Source: DASXVX01 sp036504075 | Lineage (GTDB): Bacteria; Bacillota; Sulfobacillia; Symbiobacteriales; Symbiobacteriaceae | NCBI GenBank assembly: GCA_036504075.1 | Contig: DASXVX010000091.1 | Coordinates: 1-64,000 of the forward strand | DNA length: 64,000 nt | Reading direction: 5' to 3' | Part shown: one piece after another, positions 34,461 through 43,554 of the stretch | How the letters are laid out: every line of letters begins with the position of its first letter | Position numbering within the stretch: position 1 is the stretch's first letter | Notes under the pieces: model-generated | Database searches by the model: none | Seen by the model: only the letters and a program-made list of their open reading frames with translations | What the model was told of the DNA's origin: nothing | Position numbers and translations under genes: made by a program

Positions 34461-36341
34461 TTAGATCTTGAATCGTCCTAGCAACGTTTGCAGATCATTC
34501 GCCATCCGAGCCAGCGATTCGGCCGATGCGGCCATCTCCTGAACGGAAGCGTTCATTTCTTCAGCGGAAGCCGACACCTCTTCGGCCGCGGCGGCACTCT
34601 CTTCGGAGACGGCTGCCACATTTTGAATCTCCTTTCGCACGCCGTTCGCATGGGCTGACATCTGCTCCGTGGCGGCGGTGTTCTCCTCCGTGATGGTCAC
34701 CAATTCGGCAGTAGCCCTGGCAACTTTCAGGCTTTCATCCCGGAGGGACAAGGACGAAGAAGCCAGGTCGGCCACCGTCTTCGCCCCGGACAGGGCACTT
34801 TCCTGAATCCCGCGCAGGGTCCGGCCGGCCTCCTGGGCTACTGCGTTCCCGACGACTACCTCCCGCCCCCCTGCTTCCACGGCGGCGACGGCGGTCCCAA
34901 TCTCCTGCGTGATGCCGCCGATCAGTTGCTCAATCATCTTGGTCTCACCGGTAGAGCGTTCGGCAAGCTTGCGCACTTCGTCAGCCACCACGGCAAACCC
35001 ACGCCCGTGTTCACCGGCCCGGGCCGCTTCGATGGCTGCGTTCAGGGCCAGGAGATTGGTCTGGTTGGCAATCCCGTTGATAATCTCAACAATCCGCCCT
35101 ACCTCACGCGACTGATTCTCCAGTTCCCTGATCCGACGAGCCGCTTCCGTGCTTGTTGCTTCGATGCGTTGCATCCCGGCGACAACCTTTTCCACGGCCT
35201 CGCCGCCGGCGGCCGCCATTCGAGCATTCTCTCCGGTGGAAACCCCGGCGGCCTGGGCCATTTCAGCGACCTTGTCGAGGGACTTCCGCATGCCCGCGAC
35301 CGTGGCAGCGGATTCCATCGCGATTCGTTGCTGTGCTTGGGCACCCCTTGCCACCTGTTCGATGGCTTTGTGCAGTTGGTCCACGAAGGCGGCGCTGTTC
35401 GAGGCACTGGAACTCTGCTCCTGGGCGCCGCTGGCAATTTGCCCCACGGTTTCGGAGACCTGACCGATCGCTGTCGTCGATTGGACCAGGTTCTCAGAGA
35501 GGCTGGCACTGGTGCCGGCTACCTGCTGGGCCGATTCCACCACCTGCTGGACGATCGCTGCGAGCTTCGCGACGAAATTGTTAAAGTTCCCCGCCAGTTG
35601 TCCGGTCTCGTCGCGCGACGTGACAGCCAACCGTCGGGTCAGGTCGCCATCGCCTTCCGCAATCTCCAGCAGCACCGAAGCGGTCTGCGAGACCGGCCGG
35701 ACCACCGAGCGTCCGGTAACCCAGGCAAAGAGGAGCGAAGCCAACACTACGAGGGCAGTCACCACGGCCGTGGCGAGGCTGGACGCCTTTCGGGTCTCGT
35801 CAAAGAGACCGTCAGCAGCCACCGCTTCGGCGCTTAAGGAGTCGCTGATTTTGGTCAGGGGTTCGATCGTGGCGTTCCGGACCTTGTCGATCTGACCGTC
35901 CAGGCGGCTAATTGCTTCTGAATCTTCCACCTTGCTCTGGCGCAACAGGGGAAGCATCTGCGTCTCGATCAAAGACAGGTACTCGGTAACCTGCCTGTCG
36001 TAATCGCCGGCCCACCGCTTTTCGTCTGCGGTGTCAGCCGCAGCATGGATCGCCGCACGATCCTTCTCGATATCCGCCTCCAGCCGGGTCAGGTCCTGGC
36101 GGGTAGCGGGCAGATCGCGGTTGATGATGGCGTCGGCAACAATCGGATAAATGCTGGATGCATGGTACACGGCCACGGCGATTCGACTTGCGTGCTCAGA
36201 CCGCTTCGCACCGGCGTCCTGCAGGTCTCCCAACCGGGTCAGTTCGTAAATCTGATAGGCCGAGAGCGAGACGGTAAGCAGAATGATCAGACCAAAACCC
36301 AGTGCCAGGCGATGAGCGATTTTGAAAGCTGGTAGTCTCAA
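34461..36341 (-). CDS. Methyl-accepting chemotaxis protein
   Basis: A 626-residue transducer: membrane helix (about 13-33), a four-helix-bundle sensor with a 4HB_MCP look, second helix (SLATAVVTALVVLASLLFAW), HAMP, and the signalling domain with hairpin tip EIINGIANQTNLLALNAAIEA and EHGRGFAVVADEVRKLAE. It would pass ligand signals to CheA/CheW. I place the start at TTG 36341, seven bases after AAGGGGGT; ATG 36395 is possible but poorly preceded. No chemotaxis genes adjoin it. Confidence 0.93.
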   Translation of the reverse strand: MRLPAFKIAHRLALGFGLIILLTVSLSAYQIYELTRLGDLQDAGAKRSEHASRIAVAVYHASSIYPIVADAIINRDLPATRQDLTRLEADIEKDRAAIHAAADTADEKRWAGDYDRQVTEYLSLIETQMLPLLRQSKVEDSEAISRLDGQIDKVRNATIEPLTKISDSLSAEAVAADGLFDETRKASSLATAVVTALVVLASLLFAWVTGRSVVRPVSQTASVLLEIAEGDGDLTRRLAVTSRDETGQLAGNFNNFVAKLAAIVQQVVESAQQVAGTSASLSENLVQSTTAIGQVSETVGQIASGAQEQSSSASNSAAFVDQLHKAIEQVARGAQAQQRIAMESAATVAGMRKSLDKVAEMAQAAGVSTGENARMAAAGGEAVEKVVAGMQRIEATSTEAARRIRELENQSREVGRIVEIINGIANQTNLLALNAAIEAARAGEHGRGFAVVADEVRKLAERSTGETKMIEQLIGGITQEIGTAVAAVEAGGREVVVGNAVAQEAGRTLRGIQESALSGAKTVADLASSSLSLRDESLKVARATAELVTITEENTAATEQMSAHANGVRKEIQNVAAVSEESAAAAEEVSASAEEMNASVQEMAASAESLARMANDLQTLLGRFKI

Positions 36342-36646
36342 CGGTCTACCCCCTTCGTGTGGGTGCCCTGCAGCAGGTGGTTCCGGCACGGTCATGCTTG
36401 CGCCCTGTACCAAAGTCTAGGCGGTAACTATACTATAGCGCACTTATTCCGAGGCGCCCATATGCAGATTGGATAGAACGCGATTCCTATACGTCAAAAT
36501 TATGGAAGTTACTCGCGTAGAGGATTCCGGACCTCGTGATGGTTCAATCGGGCGATGTCGGTGCGCAGGATTGGTTTTTGCACTGAATAACAAAAATGCG
36601 AGGCTGCACGCGTGGTGCTGCCCCGCATCTGATTCCCGTCCCGTTT

Positions 36647-36964
36647 CTACCCCCCGAGTCCGCCCAGCAAAATGCCCGCCAGCAGCGCCGAGAGCACCAC
36701 CGCGCAAAAGGAGGCGAAACGGTAATCCTTCTCCCAGAGGAAGACCAGCCCGGCCACCAGTACCCGCATCACCGGCGTGCTCACCAGCACGCCCAGGCCC
36801 CAGGTGATCAGCTTCGATCCGAGGTCTGGGGAAACGCCCATGATCATGACGAAAATACCGGCGCCGACCAACGCGGCGGCAATCACGGAGCCAACTCGCA
36901 GCACCCGCGCCAGAACCAGTTCGATGGACATCACCCGCGCGGGCGTCTCCTGTGTCAGTTCCAT
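36647..36964 (-). CDS. DUF1634 family membrane protein
   Basis: 105 residues with three membrane helices and the family signature VLVSTPVMRVLVAGLVFLWE followed by KDYRFA. DUF1634 proteins usually sit beside TauE/SafE permeases, as here: its ATG overlaps the permease TAA by one base. Function is unknown; an accessory subunit of the exporter is inferred. Confidence 0.85.
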   Translation of the reverse strand: MELTQETPARVMSIELVLARVLRVGSVIAAALVGAGIFVMIMGVSPDLGSKLITWGLGVLVSTPVMRVLVAGLVFLWEKDYRFASFCAVVLSALLAGILLGGLGG

Positions 36965-37797
36965 TACGGCATCACTCCCTTCCAGATCATCTGTCCGGCG
37001 ACGAAGAGCAGCACCGGAATGAAGAGCATCCGGATCGTCGTCCCCTTGAGCCGGACCATGATCTTGGTGCCCAGGAGCGCGCCCAGCAGCACGCCCAGGG
37101 CCACCGGGCCAGCGATCAGCGGCTTGACGTCGCCGCGGGCGAAATAGACCACCGCACCCGCCGCTGCCGTGACGCCGATCATGAAGTTGGACGTCGCCGT
37201 GGAGGCCTTGATCGGCATCCGCATGACCTGGTCCATCGCCAGAACCTTGAAAATGCCGGCGCCGATGCCCAGAATGCCCGCCGCTGCGCCCGAGAAATAC
37301 ATGAGAATGAGGCCGGGAATGGTCCGGGTGACCTGGTAGTCCACCTGACGGTTCAGCACCTGGTCGTAGTAAGAGCCCGAGAGCTTCAGCTTCCTGGACA
37401 GGGCGTCCGGTTCAACACCTGAAGGCAGTTCGGACTTGCGGGCCCGGAACATGTTATAGGCCGTGTAGCCCAGCAGCACGCCGAACAGCACGAAAACGAA
37501 CCGTGGCGCCAGAAAGCCCGCGATCAGCGCACCGGTCAGGGCGCCCGAAGCGGTGCCCATTTCCAGCCACATGGCCACCCGGGTATTGGTCAGGTGATCC
37601 TTCAGGTAGGCCACGGCCGCGCCGGTCGACGTGGCGATAATCGAAACGGTGCTGGCTGCGACCGCCGTGCGGACGGGCACGCCATAGATCAGCGTCAGCA
37701 CCGGTACGATAATGATGCCGCCGCCCAGACCCAGCATGGCACCGATTACCCCGGCAGCTATGGAGATGAGGAACATAACCAGCGTAGTGTTGGCCAA
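36964..37797 (-). CDS. TauE/SafE (TSUP) family permease
   Basis: 277 residues, about eight membrane helices in two halves, each with the family Gly-rich motif (GVIGAMLGLGGGIIIVPVLT; AAGILGIGAGIFKVLAMDQV). The family exports sulfite, sulfonates or organic anions. TTG 37797 follows AAGGAGATC, two bases after the GntR gene stop, so regulator and transporter are co-transcribed. A TSUP-DUF1634 pair follows a GntR/UTRA regulator, which suggests induction by the transported or a related anion. Confidence 0.9.
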   Translation of the reverse strand: MANTTLVMFLISIAAGVIGAMLGLGGGIIIVPVLTLIYGVPVRTAVAASTVSIIATSTGAAVAYLKDHLTNTRVAMWLEMGTASGALTGALIAGFLAPRFVFVLFGVLLGYTAYNMFRARKSELPSGVEPDALSRKLKLSGSYYDQVLNRQVDYQVTRTIPGLILMYFSGAAAGILGIGAGIFKVLAMDQVMRMPIKASTATSNFMIGVTAAAGAVVYFARGDVKPLIAGPVALGVLLGALLGTKIMVRLKGTTIRMLFIPVLLFVAGQMIWKGVMP

Positions 37798-37799
37798 GA

Positions 37800-38540
37800 T
37801 TATGATCTCCTTCGTTTTAGCTCGACTTCATATTCGTACCGGTCCGCCCGGTACAGCGTCAGAAACCAGACCAGCGGCAGATCCCCCGCGCCGGAAATCA
37901 CCCGGGTGACGCGCAGAACGGCATCCCCGCTCTTGATGCTCAACAGGTGGGACTCCTCCGGGGTTGTGCCGCAGGCGCCGATGCGCTGGACCCCTTTGTC
38001 CGGCACGTGGCCGTGTGCGGTCAGCAGCCGGGCCATGCCGTTTTGCCGCAGAACCTCTTCGGTTAATGTGATCTTCAGGTCGCACGGCAGCCACACGGTA
38101 GAAAGCATCAGCGGCTGTGTGTCCACCGTAACCAGGCGGTACAGATACCAACCTTCCGACCCCGGGGGCCGCTGCAGCGCTGCGCCTACCTCCGCCGGCA
38201 GCGGTCGGATCTCCAAAGCCAGCACGTCCACCTGCGGGTCCAGCCCGCGCAACTGCAGTTCCTCCAGGTGGCCGGTCATCTCAGCCAGCGACTCGGTGAT
38301 GCGTCCCGACCGGACCTCAGCCACATACGTCCCCTTGCCGTGCCTTCGGTACAGCAGCCCCTGCGCGACCAGGTTCTGCAGCGCCTGGCGCACGGTAATC
38401 CGGCTCACCCCGTAGTGCTCGATCAGTTCCCGCTCCGGCGGAATGACCCCGTGGGCCTGCCAGACGCCTGACTCGATCTCGCGCCGGAGCGCCATCTCGA
38501 GCTGGTAGTAAAGCGGCATGCGGCTTTCCGGGTCGAGCAC
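37800..38540 (-). CDS. GntR family regulator with UTRA effector domain
   Basis: 246 residues. Winged helix (1-75) with PPERELIEHYGVSRITVRQA and LLYRRHGKGTYVAE; the rest is a UTRA domain of the HutC/FarR type (WYLYRLVTVDTQPLMLSTVW, DAVLRVTRVISGAGDLPLVW). Acts as a cytosolic, ligand-responsive repressor, most likely of its own operon with the TSUP exporter. GTG 38540 follows GGAAGGGGGG. Confidence 0.92.
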   Translation of the reverse strand: MLDPESRMPLYYQLEMALRREIESGVWQAHGVIPPERELIEHYGVSRITVRQALQNLVAQGLLYRRHGKGTYVAEVRSGRITESLAEMTGHLEELQLRGLDPQVDVLALEIRPLPAEVGAALQRPPGSEGWYLYRLVTVDTQPLMLSTVWLPCDLKITLTEEVLRQNGMARLLTAHGHVPDKGVQRIGACGTTPEESHLLSIKSGDAVLRVTRVISGAGDLPLVWFLTLYRADRYEYEVELKRRRS

Positions 38541-38573
38541 GCTTGTCCCCCCTTCCTGTCGTGGAACCGTTTT

Positions 38574-38832
38574 TTGGCCGCTGATGACACATATTGCGCA
38601 GATATTCGATCAAAATATAGAATTACGTCACATTGTCCGCCCTGGTGGGTAGATGGTGGGGCCTTTATTTATTGGCCGCGGATGACGCAGATTTCGCAGA
38701 TATTAATACATTCGGGGATGGGTTTGAGCAGATTCTCTTTTCCGGACATAATATATATTTTATATTGCCGATTGTCTTTGTGCCTTTATCCGTGATTTTC
38801 CGGAAATCTGCGTCATCTGCGTCATCTGCGGC
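38574..38832. repeat. AT-rich element with inverted GATGACGCAGATTT repeats
   Basis: The motif TTGGCCGC-GATGACGCAGATTT appears at 38672 and, diverged, at about 38575; its inverse AAATCTGCGTCATC, with an extra CTGCGTCATCTGCGGC, lies at 38804-38832. The interior is markedly AT-rich (TATATATTTTATATTG) against GC-rich neighbours. A foldback or MITE-like remnant is possible. The rest of the 38541-39028 gap holds only the terminator of the downstream synthetase. Confidence 0.6.
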
Positions 38833-38927
38833 GAAGAACAATGCCCGACGTCCCCGCAGCGTCCACGTGGTTATGTTGTTATAACAACTCTACAACGTGA
38901 CCATGACATTGGCAAGTAGAAAATTGA

Positions 38928-38994
38928 AGAGACCCCAGGTGGGCGGCGGTCTGTGGCCGTGAGGCCGGCGACCTGTGCCCAGTGAGGGGTCTCT
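38928..38994 (-). terminator. Terminator of the acyl-CoA synthetase gene
   Basis: AGAGACCCC (38928-38936) pairs with GGGGTCTCT (38986-38994) around a further paired GTGGGC/GTGCCC core; AATTTTC follows on the minus strand. Confidence 0.6.
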
Positions 38995-39028
38995 GCTTCA
39001 TGTTATGCCAACGACCCGACGGGCGTTC

Positions 39029-40987
39029 CTAGTTTGCGCGAACTTTGGCGATGGCCTGCAGGCTGTCCGGATTTTCCAGGGCAGAAACGTCGCCGGGTTC
39101 CTTGCCCAGGTAGGCCGCCTTGATCAGCCGGCGCATGATTTTCCCGTTCCGCGTCTTGGGCAGTTCCGCGACGAACCTGACCGCTTCCGGCGCCAGCGGC
39201 CGCCCCAGTTCGTGCGCGACCACCTCCCGCAGTTCGGCCGCCAGTCCGTCCGACGGCACAAAGCCCGGCCGCAAAATCGCGAAACAGACCGCCACCTCGC
39301 CTTTTAGCTCGTGCGGCACGCCAATGGCCGCCGCTTCGGCCACCGCCGGGTGGGCCACCAGGGCCGATTCGAATTCCGCCGGCCCCACGCGTTTGCCGGC
39401 AATTTTGATCGTGTCGTCCGAACGGCCGTGAATGTACCAGAAGCCGTCCTCATCGACCGATGCCCAGTCGCCGTGCACCCAGGTCCCCGGCAGCCGGCTC
39501 CAGTATGTCTCCACGTAGCGGTCCGGGTCCTGCCAGAACCCCCGGGTCATGCCCGCCCAGGGCCCGGTGAGGCAGAGTTCGCCCACGGTCCCGGCGGGCA
39601 CCGGCCGCCCCTGGTCGTCGAGCAGGGCTGCCGGCATGCCGGGCACGACCGCGTTGAACGCACACGGCTTCAGCGGCCGGGTGACCACGCAGCCCAGAAT
39701 GCCGCCGGACGTTTCCGTGCCGCCGGAGTAGTTGATGATCGGACACCGCTCCCCGCCCACGTGGCGGAAGAACCACAGGTATGGCTCGGGGTTCCAGGGC
39801 TCCCCGGTGGAGCCCAGCACGCGGAGCGAGGTCAGGTCGTGCTTCGTCGGGTACTCCTCGCCGTGGGGCGCCAGCGCCCGGATAAGCGTGGGCGAAAGCC
39901 CCAGGTGGGAAATGCCGTGCTGCTCTACCATGGCCCAGATGCGGTCCGGCCCCGGGTAATCCGGCGCCCCGTCGTAGAGGAACATGGTCGACCCCAGCAT
40001 CAGCGTCCCGAAAACCAGCCAAGGACCCATCATCCAGCCCATGTCGGTGTACCACATCATGATGTCCCGCCTGCCCAGGTCGAAGCAGTGCGCCATGTCC
40101 TGGGCCGACTTGAGCGGGAAGCCGGCATGCACGTGGACCGCCCCCTTGGGCCGCCCGGTGGTGCCGGAGGTGTAAATGATCATGACCGGGTCCTCCGGAT
40201 CCATGGACTCGGTGGCGAAGGTCAGGGGCTGGCCCGCCGTCACCTCGTGGTACCAGTGGTCCCGGCCGGCCGTCCAGGGGCAGTCCGCCCCCGTGTTCCG
40301 AACGACGACCACCTGCGCCACGGTGCCCGACAGCGCCGCCGCCTCATCGGCCACCGCCTTCATGGCCACCGGTTTGCCCCGGCGGGTGAAGCCGTCGGCC
40401 GTGATCAGCAGTTTCGCCCCGGCATCCTTCAGCCGGGTGCCGGCGGCGTGGGCGGCAAAGCCGGAGAAAAGCGGCGTAAAGACCGCTCCCAGCTTGGCCA
40501 CGGCCATGATCGCGGCCACGGTTTCCGGAATCAGCGGCATGAAGATGCCGACCCGGTCGCCCCGCCCCACTCCCAGGGCCCGGAGGCCGCCGGCGAGCCG
40601 GTTGGACTCCGCCTGCAGGTCCCGGTAGGTCCATTTGCGGACGGACCCGTCCTCCCCTTCGGCGATGATCGCCAGCTTGTTCCGCCGGTCCGTCGGCACG
40701 TGCTTGTCGACGCAGTCGTGCGCCAGGTTCGTCCGCGCCCCGCGAAACCACGTGGCCCAAGGCACGCCCCCGGAAAGGTCCAGCGCCGCCTTCGGCGGCT
40801 CGTACCAGTCAAGGTCCACGTCGATGGCCACCTGTTCCCAGAACCAGCCCGGGTCGGCAGCGGCTTTCGCCTGGAGCGCTTCGAGCGAGGGTAACTCGCA
40901 GCGCCGGAGAAACGTCGTAATACGTGCGTCCGCGATGGTCTCCGGCGAAGGCCGCCAGATGAACTCCCCCAAAGGTGTCACCTCCAC
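39029..40987 (-). CDS. Acetyl/acyl-CoA synthetase, AMP-forming
   Basis: 652 residues of the ANL superfamily with the acetyl-CoA synthetase N-terminal extension. Motifs: phosphate loop YTSGTTGRPKGAVHVHAG, STGEPWNP, YSGGTETSGG, WVHGDWASVDEDGFWYIHGR, and the catalytic Lys in LPKTRNGKIMRR. It activates acetate or a related short acid via the acyl-AMP. The sequence differs from housekeeping Acs in the acyl pocket area (MGWMMGPWLVFG), so propionate, acetoacetate or another acid is possible. GTG 40987 is taken; the ribosome site is weak (GGGTGGAG lies inside the start). Confidence 0.9.
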   Translation of the reverse strand: MEVTPLGEFIWRPSPETIADARITTFLRRCELPSLEALQAKAAADPGWFWEQVAIDVDLDWYEPPKAALDLSGGVPWATWFRGARTNLAHDCVDKHVPTDRRNKLAIIAEGEDGSVRKWTYRDLQAESNRLAGGLRALGVGRGDRVGIFMPLIPETVAAIMAVAKLGAVFTPLFSGFAAHAAGTRLKDAGAKLLITADGFTRRGKPVAMKAVADEAAALSGTVAQVVVVRNTGADCPWTAGRDHWYHEVTAGQPLTFATESMDPEDPVMIIYTSGTTGRPKGAVHVHAGFPLKSAQDMAHCFDLGRRDIMMWYTDMGWMMGPWLVFGTLMLGSTMFLYDGAPDYPGPDRIWAMVEQHGISHLGLSPTLIRALAPHGEEYPTKHDLTSLRVLGSTGEPWNPEPYLWFFRHVGGERCPIINYSGGTETSGGILGCVVTRPLKPCAFNAVVPGMPAALLDDQGRPVPAGTVGELCLTGPWAGMTRGFWQDPDRYVETYWSRLPGTWVHGDWASVDEDGFWYIHGRSDDTIKIAGKRVGPAEFESALVAHPAVAEAAAIGVPHELKGEVAVCFAILRPGFVPSDGLAAELREVVAHELGRPLAPEAVRFVAELPKTRNGKIMRRLIKAAYLGKEPGDVSALENPDSLQAIAKVRAN

Positions 40988-41065
40988 CCAATCTGTACGT
41001 CTATTATGACAGGTTCATTTGGGTGATGACTAGCCACAATCCGCGGCTATCGGGTTCCGCTATCG

Positions 41066-41200
41066 CTAGTCCGGTCGGGGCCCGGCGGGGCACCCGTCGG
41101 CCGACATGAGGCTCACCGTGGACTGGGCACTGGCGACCGGGGCAAGACCCGAAACGAGGAGCACCCCCAGCATCAAGCCGATGAGCCACACTTTCCGCAT
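41066..41200 (-). CDS. Small secreted peptide, 44 aa
   Basis: MRKVWLIGLMLGVLLVSGLA is a signal peptide ending VASA; the mature part is about 19 residues with a single Cys (QSTVSLMSADGCPAGPRPD). GGGAGGG is about ten bases upstream of the ATG. Distant GACTAGC/GCTAGTC arms flank the stop. It is unrecognised and could be a signalling pre-peptide or spurious. Confidence 0.45.
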   Translation of the reverse strand: MRKVWLIGLMLGVLLVSGLAPVASAQSTVSLMSADGCPAGPRPD

Positions 41201-41356
41201 GTGCCCAGCCCTCCCGCTGTCCAATGATGCTGGCTGACTTCGCCGGTCTCGGGCGCACCTACCTGTAGCGCCCGTTCCGATTACCTCCGGGAGCACTAGT
41301 GTAAAGCTGCGTCTGTCCGCAAAGCGGAATGGAAATCCTGTCGCGAAGAGGAGGCG

Positions 41357-42022
41357 ATGGACCTGCGATTCCTGGTCAAGGCGCTTTTCACCGTGGTCGT
41401 GCTGCTGGGGGCGACGGCACTTGCCATCTGGACATACGGCCCGGCCTGGATTGCGCCGGCGCCGGACTTCCCGCAGGGGCCGGGCGGCGCCCTGGCCTTC
41501 GTGAGCCTGTCCACCCAGCTCCGAACCCAGGCCCGCCAGTTGGCTCGGGGCGAGCCCGTGCGCCTCACGCTGACCGAGCAGGAGTTCAGCGGCGTCGTCT
41601 CGTCGGCCCTGCTCTCCGGCTGGCGCGGCCCGGGCGACCAGCCGAAAGTCCGGTCCCTCCTGGAGAACGGCCTGATTCGGCAGGAGATGGTGGTCAGGTT
41701 CCAGGACCCCGCGGTGCCGGAGCGCTTCCGCGGCCCCGTCGGTCTGCGGGTCTGGCTGGAGCCCCGCATCACGCCCGGCGCCCCTGCCCGCTTCCGCATC
41801 GTCCGGGGTATGGTGGGCCGCATTCCCCTGTCGGCGGCGGCCATCCGCCGGCTCAGCCAGGCCTCCGGCTTCCAGCCCGCGGGGTTTGACCCGGCGGAAC
41901 CGGCGCTGGTGCTGCCGGTGGAATCGCTGATCAGCGAGAACCTGGGCCGGTCCTTCTCCATCCGGGAGTTTGCCGTCACCGGCCAGAAAGTGACGCTGAC
42001 CGTGGCGCTGGGGACCCGATAG
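41357..42022 (+). CDS. YpmS-like membrane-anchored protein
   Basis: 221 residues: one N-terminal membrane helix (about 7-27) and an extracytoplasmic beta-rich domain (VRLTLTEQEFSGVVSSALLS, QEMVVRFQDPAVPERFRGPV). It resembles the YpmS/DUF2140 type. GAGGAGGCG precedes the ATG. It converges with an SGNH lipoprotein; in Bacillus ypmR (SGNH) and ypmS are also neighbours, which supports the match. Function unknown. Confidence 0.65.
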   Translation: MDLRFLVKALFTVVVLLGATALAIWTYGPAWIAPAPDFPQGPGGALAFVSLSTQLRTQARQLARGEPVRLTLTEQEFSGVVSSALLSGWRGPGDQPKVRSLLENGLIRQEMVVRFQDPAVPERFRGPVGLRVWLEPRITPGAPARFRIVRGMVGRIPLSAAAIRRLSQASGFQPAGFDPAEPALVLPVESLISENLGRSFSIREFAVTGQKVTLTVALGTR

Positions 42023-42030
42023 GAAGCGAA

Positions 42031-42060
42031 CGGGCGGCCTCCCCCGGGGAAGCCGCCCGC
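42031..42060. terminator. Convergent terminator hairpin
   Basis: CGGGCGGCCTCCCC pairs with GGGGAAGCCGCCCG with one mismatch between two convergent genes. Confidence 0.7.
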
Positions 42061-42063
42061 CTG

Positions 42064-42765
42064 CTATTTCGTCAGCAGTGGCTGGAGCACCGCCATCACG
42101 TTTTTCACCACGTAGACATACCCGTCGCCGGTGGGATGCACGCCGTCCGGCAGGTTCAGGTCCGGCCGGCCGCCCACCCCGTCCAGGAAGAACGGAATCA
42201 GCGGCACATGGTACTGACTTGCCAATCCGGTGAAAGATTCCCGGAACGCCTGGGTATACTCAGGACCATAGTTGGGCGGAATTTCCATGCCGGCCAGGAC
42301 CAGCTTGACGCCGGCTTTCTGCAGCCGCTCGATGATTGTGGCCAGGTTCGCCCGCATCTGCGCCACCGACTTCCCCTGGAGGCCGTCGTTGGCGCCCATT
42401 TCGAGGATGACGATGACCGGCTTCTGGTTCACCACCGCCTCCACCCGGTTCAGGGCGCCGGCGCTGGTGTCGCCGGAGATGCCGGCGTTGACCACCCGGT
42501 ACTTATACCCCTGCTTGTCCAGCGCCGCCTGCAACTGGCTGGGGTAGTTCCGCTCCGGCGCAACCCCCTGGCCGGCGGTGAGGCTGTCGCCGAACGTCAC
42601 AATGACCGGCCAGCCGGTTCGGTCCGGCGCCGGCGGCTTCGGAGTCGGAGCGGTTGTACCGGTCTGGCCGGCGGGAGTTGCTGCCGGTTTTGCCTTGCTG
42701 CCGCAACCGGCCATGCCGAGTGTTAGAATGAAAACGACTAAAAGGAAGATGTGCGCTTTGCGCAT
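42064..42765 (-). CDS. SGNH/GDSL hydrolase lipoprotein
   Basis: 233 residues with lipobox LGMAGC (Cys21) and a Thr/Pro linker. Block I is TFGDSLTAGQG with the nucleophile Ser, block II NAGISGDTSAG, block III GANDGLQG and block V LPDGVHPTGDG with the catalytic Asp and His: the TesA/arylesterase type. It is anchored outside the membrane and hydrolyses esters or thioesters. The ATG follows GAGGGAAG. Confidence 0.92.
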   Translation of the reverse strand: MRKAHIFLLVVFILTLGMAGCGSKAKPAATPAGQTGTTAPTPKPPAPDRTGWPVIVTFGDSLTAGQGVAPERNYPSQLQAALDKQGYKYRVVNAGISGDTSAGALNRVEAVVNQKPVIVILEMGANDGLQGKSVAQMRANLATIIERLQKAGVKLVLAGMEIPPNYGPEYTQAFRESFTGLASQYHVPLIPFFLDGVGGRPDLNLPDGVHPTGDGYVYVVKNVMAVLQPLLTK

Positions 42766-42873
42766 GGTACACTTCCCTCACTTTCTAAGGGTACGGATCG
42801 CCACCGGGCATTGTACCACACCGGGGCCGGGCCGGAACGCGGTGGATTATGCAGACGGAGGAAGATTACGCCG

Positions 42874-43554
42874 ATGCTAAAAATGACCGGGGTCTTTAAG
42901 ACGCTGCGCAGCGGAGACCGGATGCTGGAAATCTTGAAGCCGCTGGACCTGCATGTGCCGAAGGGCCAGTTCGTGGCCATTATGGGCCCGTCGGGCAGCG
43001 GCAAGTCCACCCTGCTGGGTCTGATTGCCGGGCTGGACAGCCCGACCGGCGGGACGATCCAGGTTGACGGGCAGGAGATTACCGGCCTCGGCGAAGATGC
43101 CCTGGCGTTGCTCCGGGGGCGCAAGGTGGGCATCGTCTTCCAGTCGTTCAACCTGATTCCGAACCTGACGGCCGCGGAGAACGTCGCCCTGCCGCTGGAG
43201 CTAAGCGACGCCGACCCGGCGGAGGCCGGGGCGCGGGCGAAGGAGTTGCTCGCCAGTGTGGGGCTCGACCAGCGGGGTCACCACTACCCGGTGCAGTTGT
43301 CGGGCGGCGAGCAGCAGCGGGTCGCCCTGGCGCGGGCCTTTGCCTCCCGGCCGGCGCTGCTGCTGGCGGACGAGCCCACCGGCAACCTCGACTCGGCCAC
43401 CGGCGCCGCCGTAGTGGAACTGATGCTCCGCCAGGGACGGGAACAGGGCGCCACCATGGTGATGGTCACCCACGACCCGGAACTGGCCTCCCGGGCCGAC
43501 CGGACGGTCCATCTGCGGGACGGGCGGATCATCAAAGATGAGGTGCGGTCATGA
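42874..43554 (+). CDS. ABC exporter ATP-binding protein (LolD/MacB type)
   Basis: 226 residues with Walker A GPSGSGKST, Q-loop FQSFNLIPNLTA, signature LSGGEQQRVALARA, Walker B LLLADEPTGNLD and the switch His in VTHD. The NLIPNLTAAENV region is typical of MacB/LolD/FtsE-like ATPases that work with FtsX-fold permeases. ATG 42874 follows CGGAGGAAG. Its stop overlaps the permease ATG (ATGA), so the two are translationally coupled. Confidence 0.95.
   Translation: MLKMTGVFKTLRSGDRMLEILKPLDLHVPKGQFVAIMGPSGSGKSTLLGLIAGLDSPTGGTIQVDGQEITGLGEDALALLRGRKVGIVFQSFNLIPNLTAAENVALPLELSDADPAEAGARAKELLASVGLDQRGHHYPVQLSGGEQQRVALARAFASRPALLLADEPTGNLDSATGAAVVELMLRQGREQGATMVMVTHDPELASRADRTVHLRDGRIIKDEVRS

Noticed and set aside
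36444..36707. 87-codon minus-strand frame
   Set aside because: Overlaps the DUF1634 gene end and has no protein-like features.
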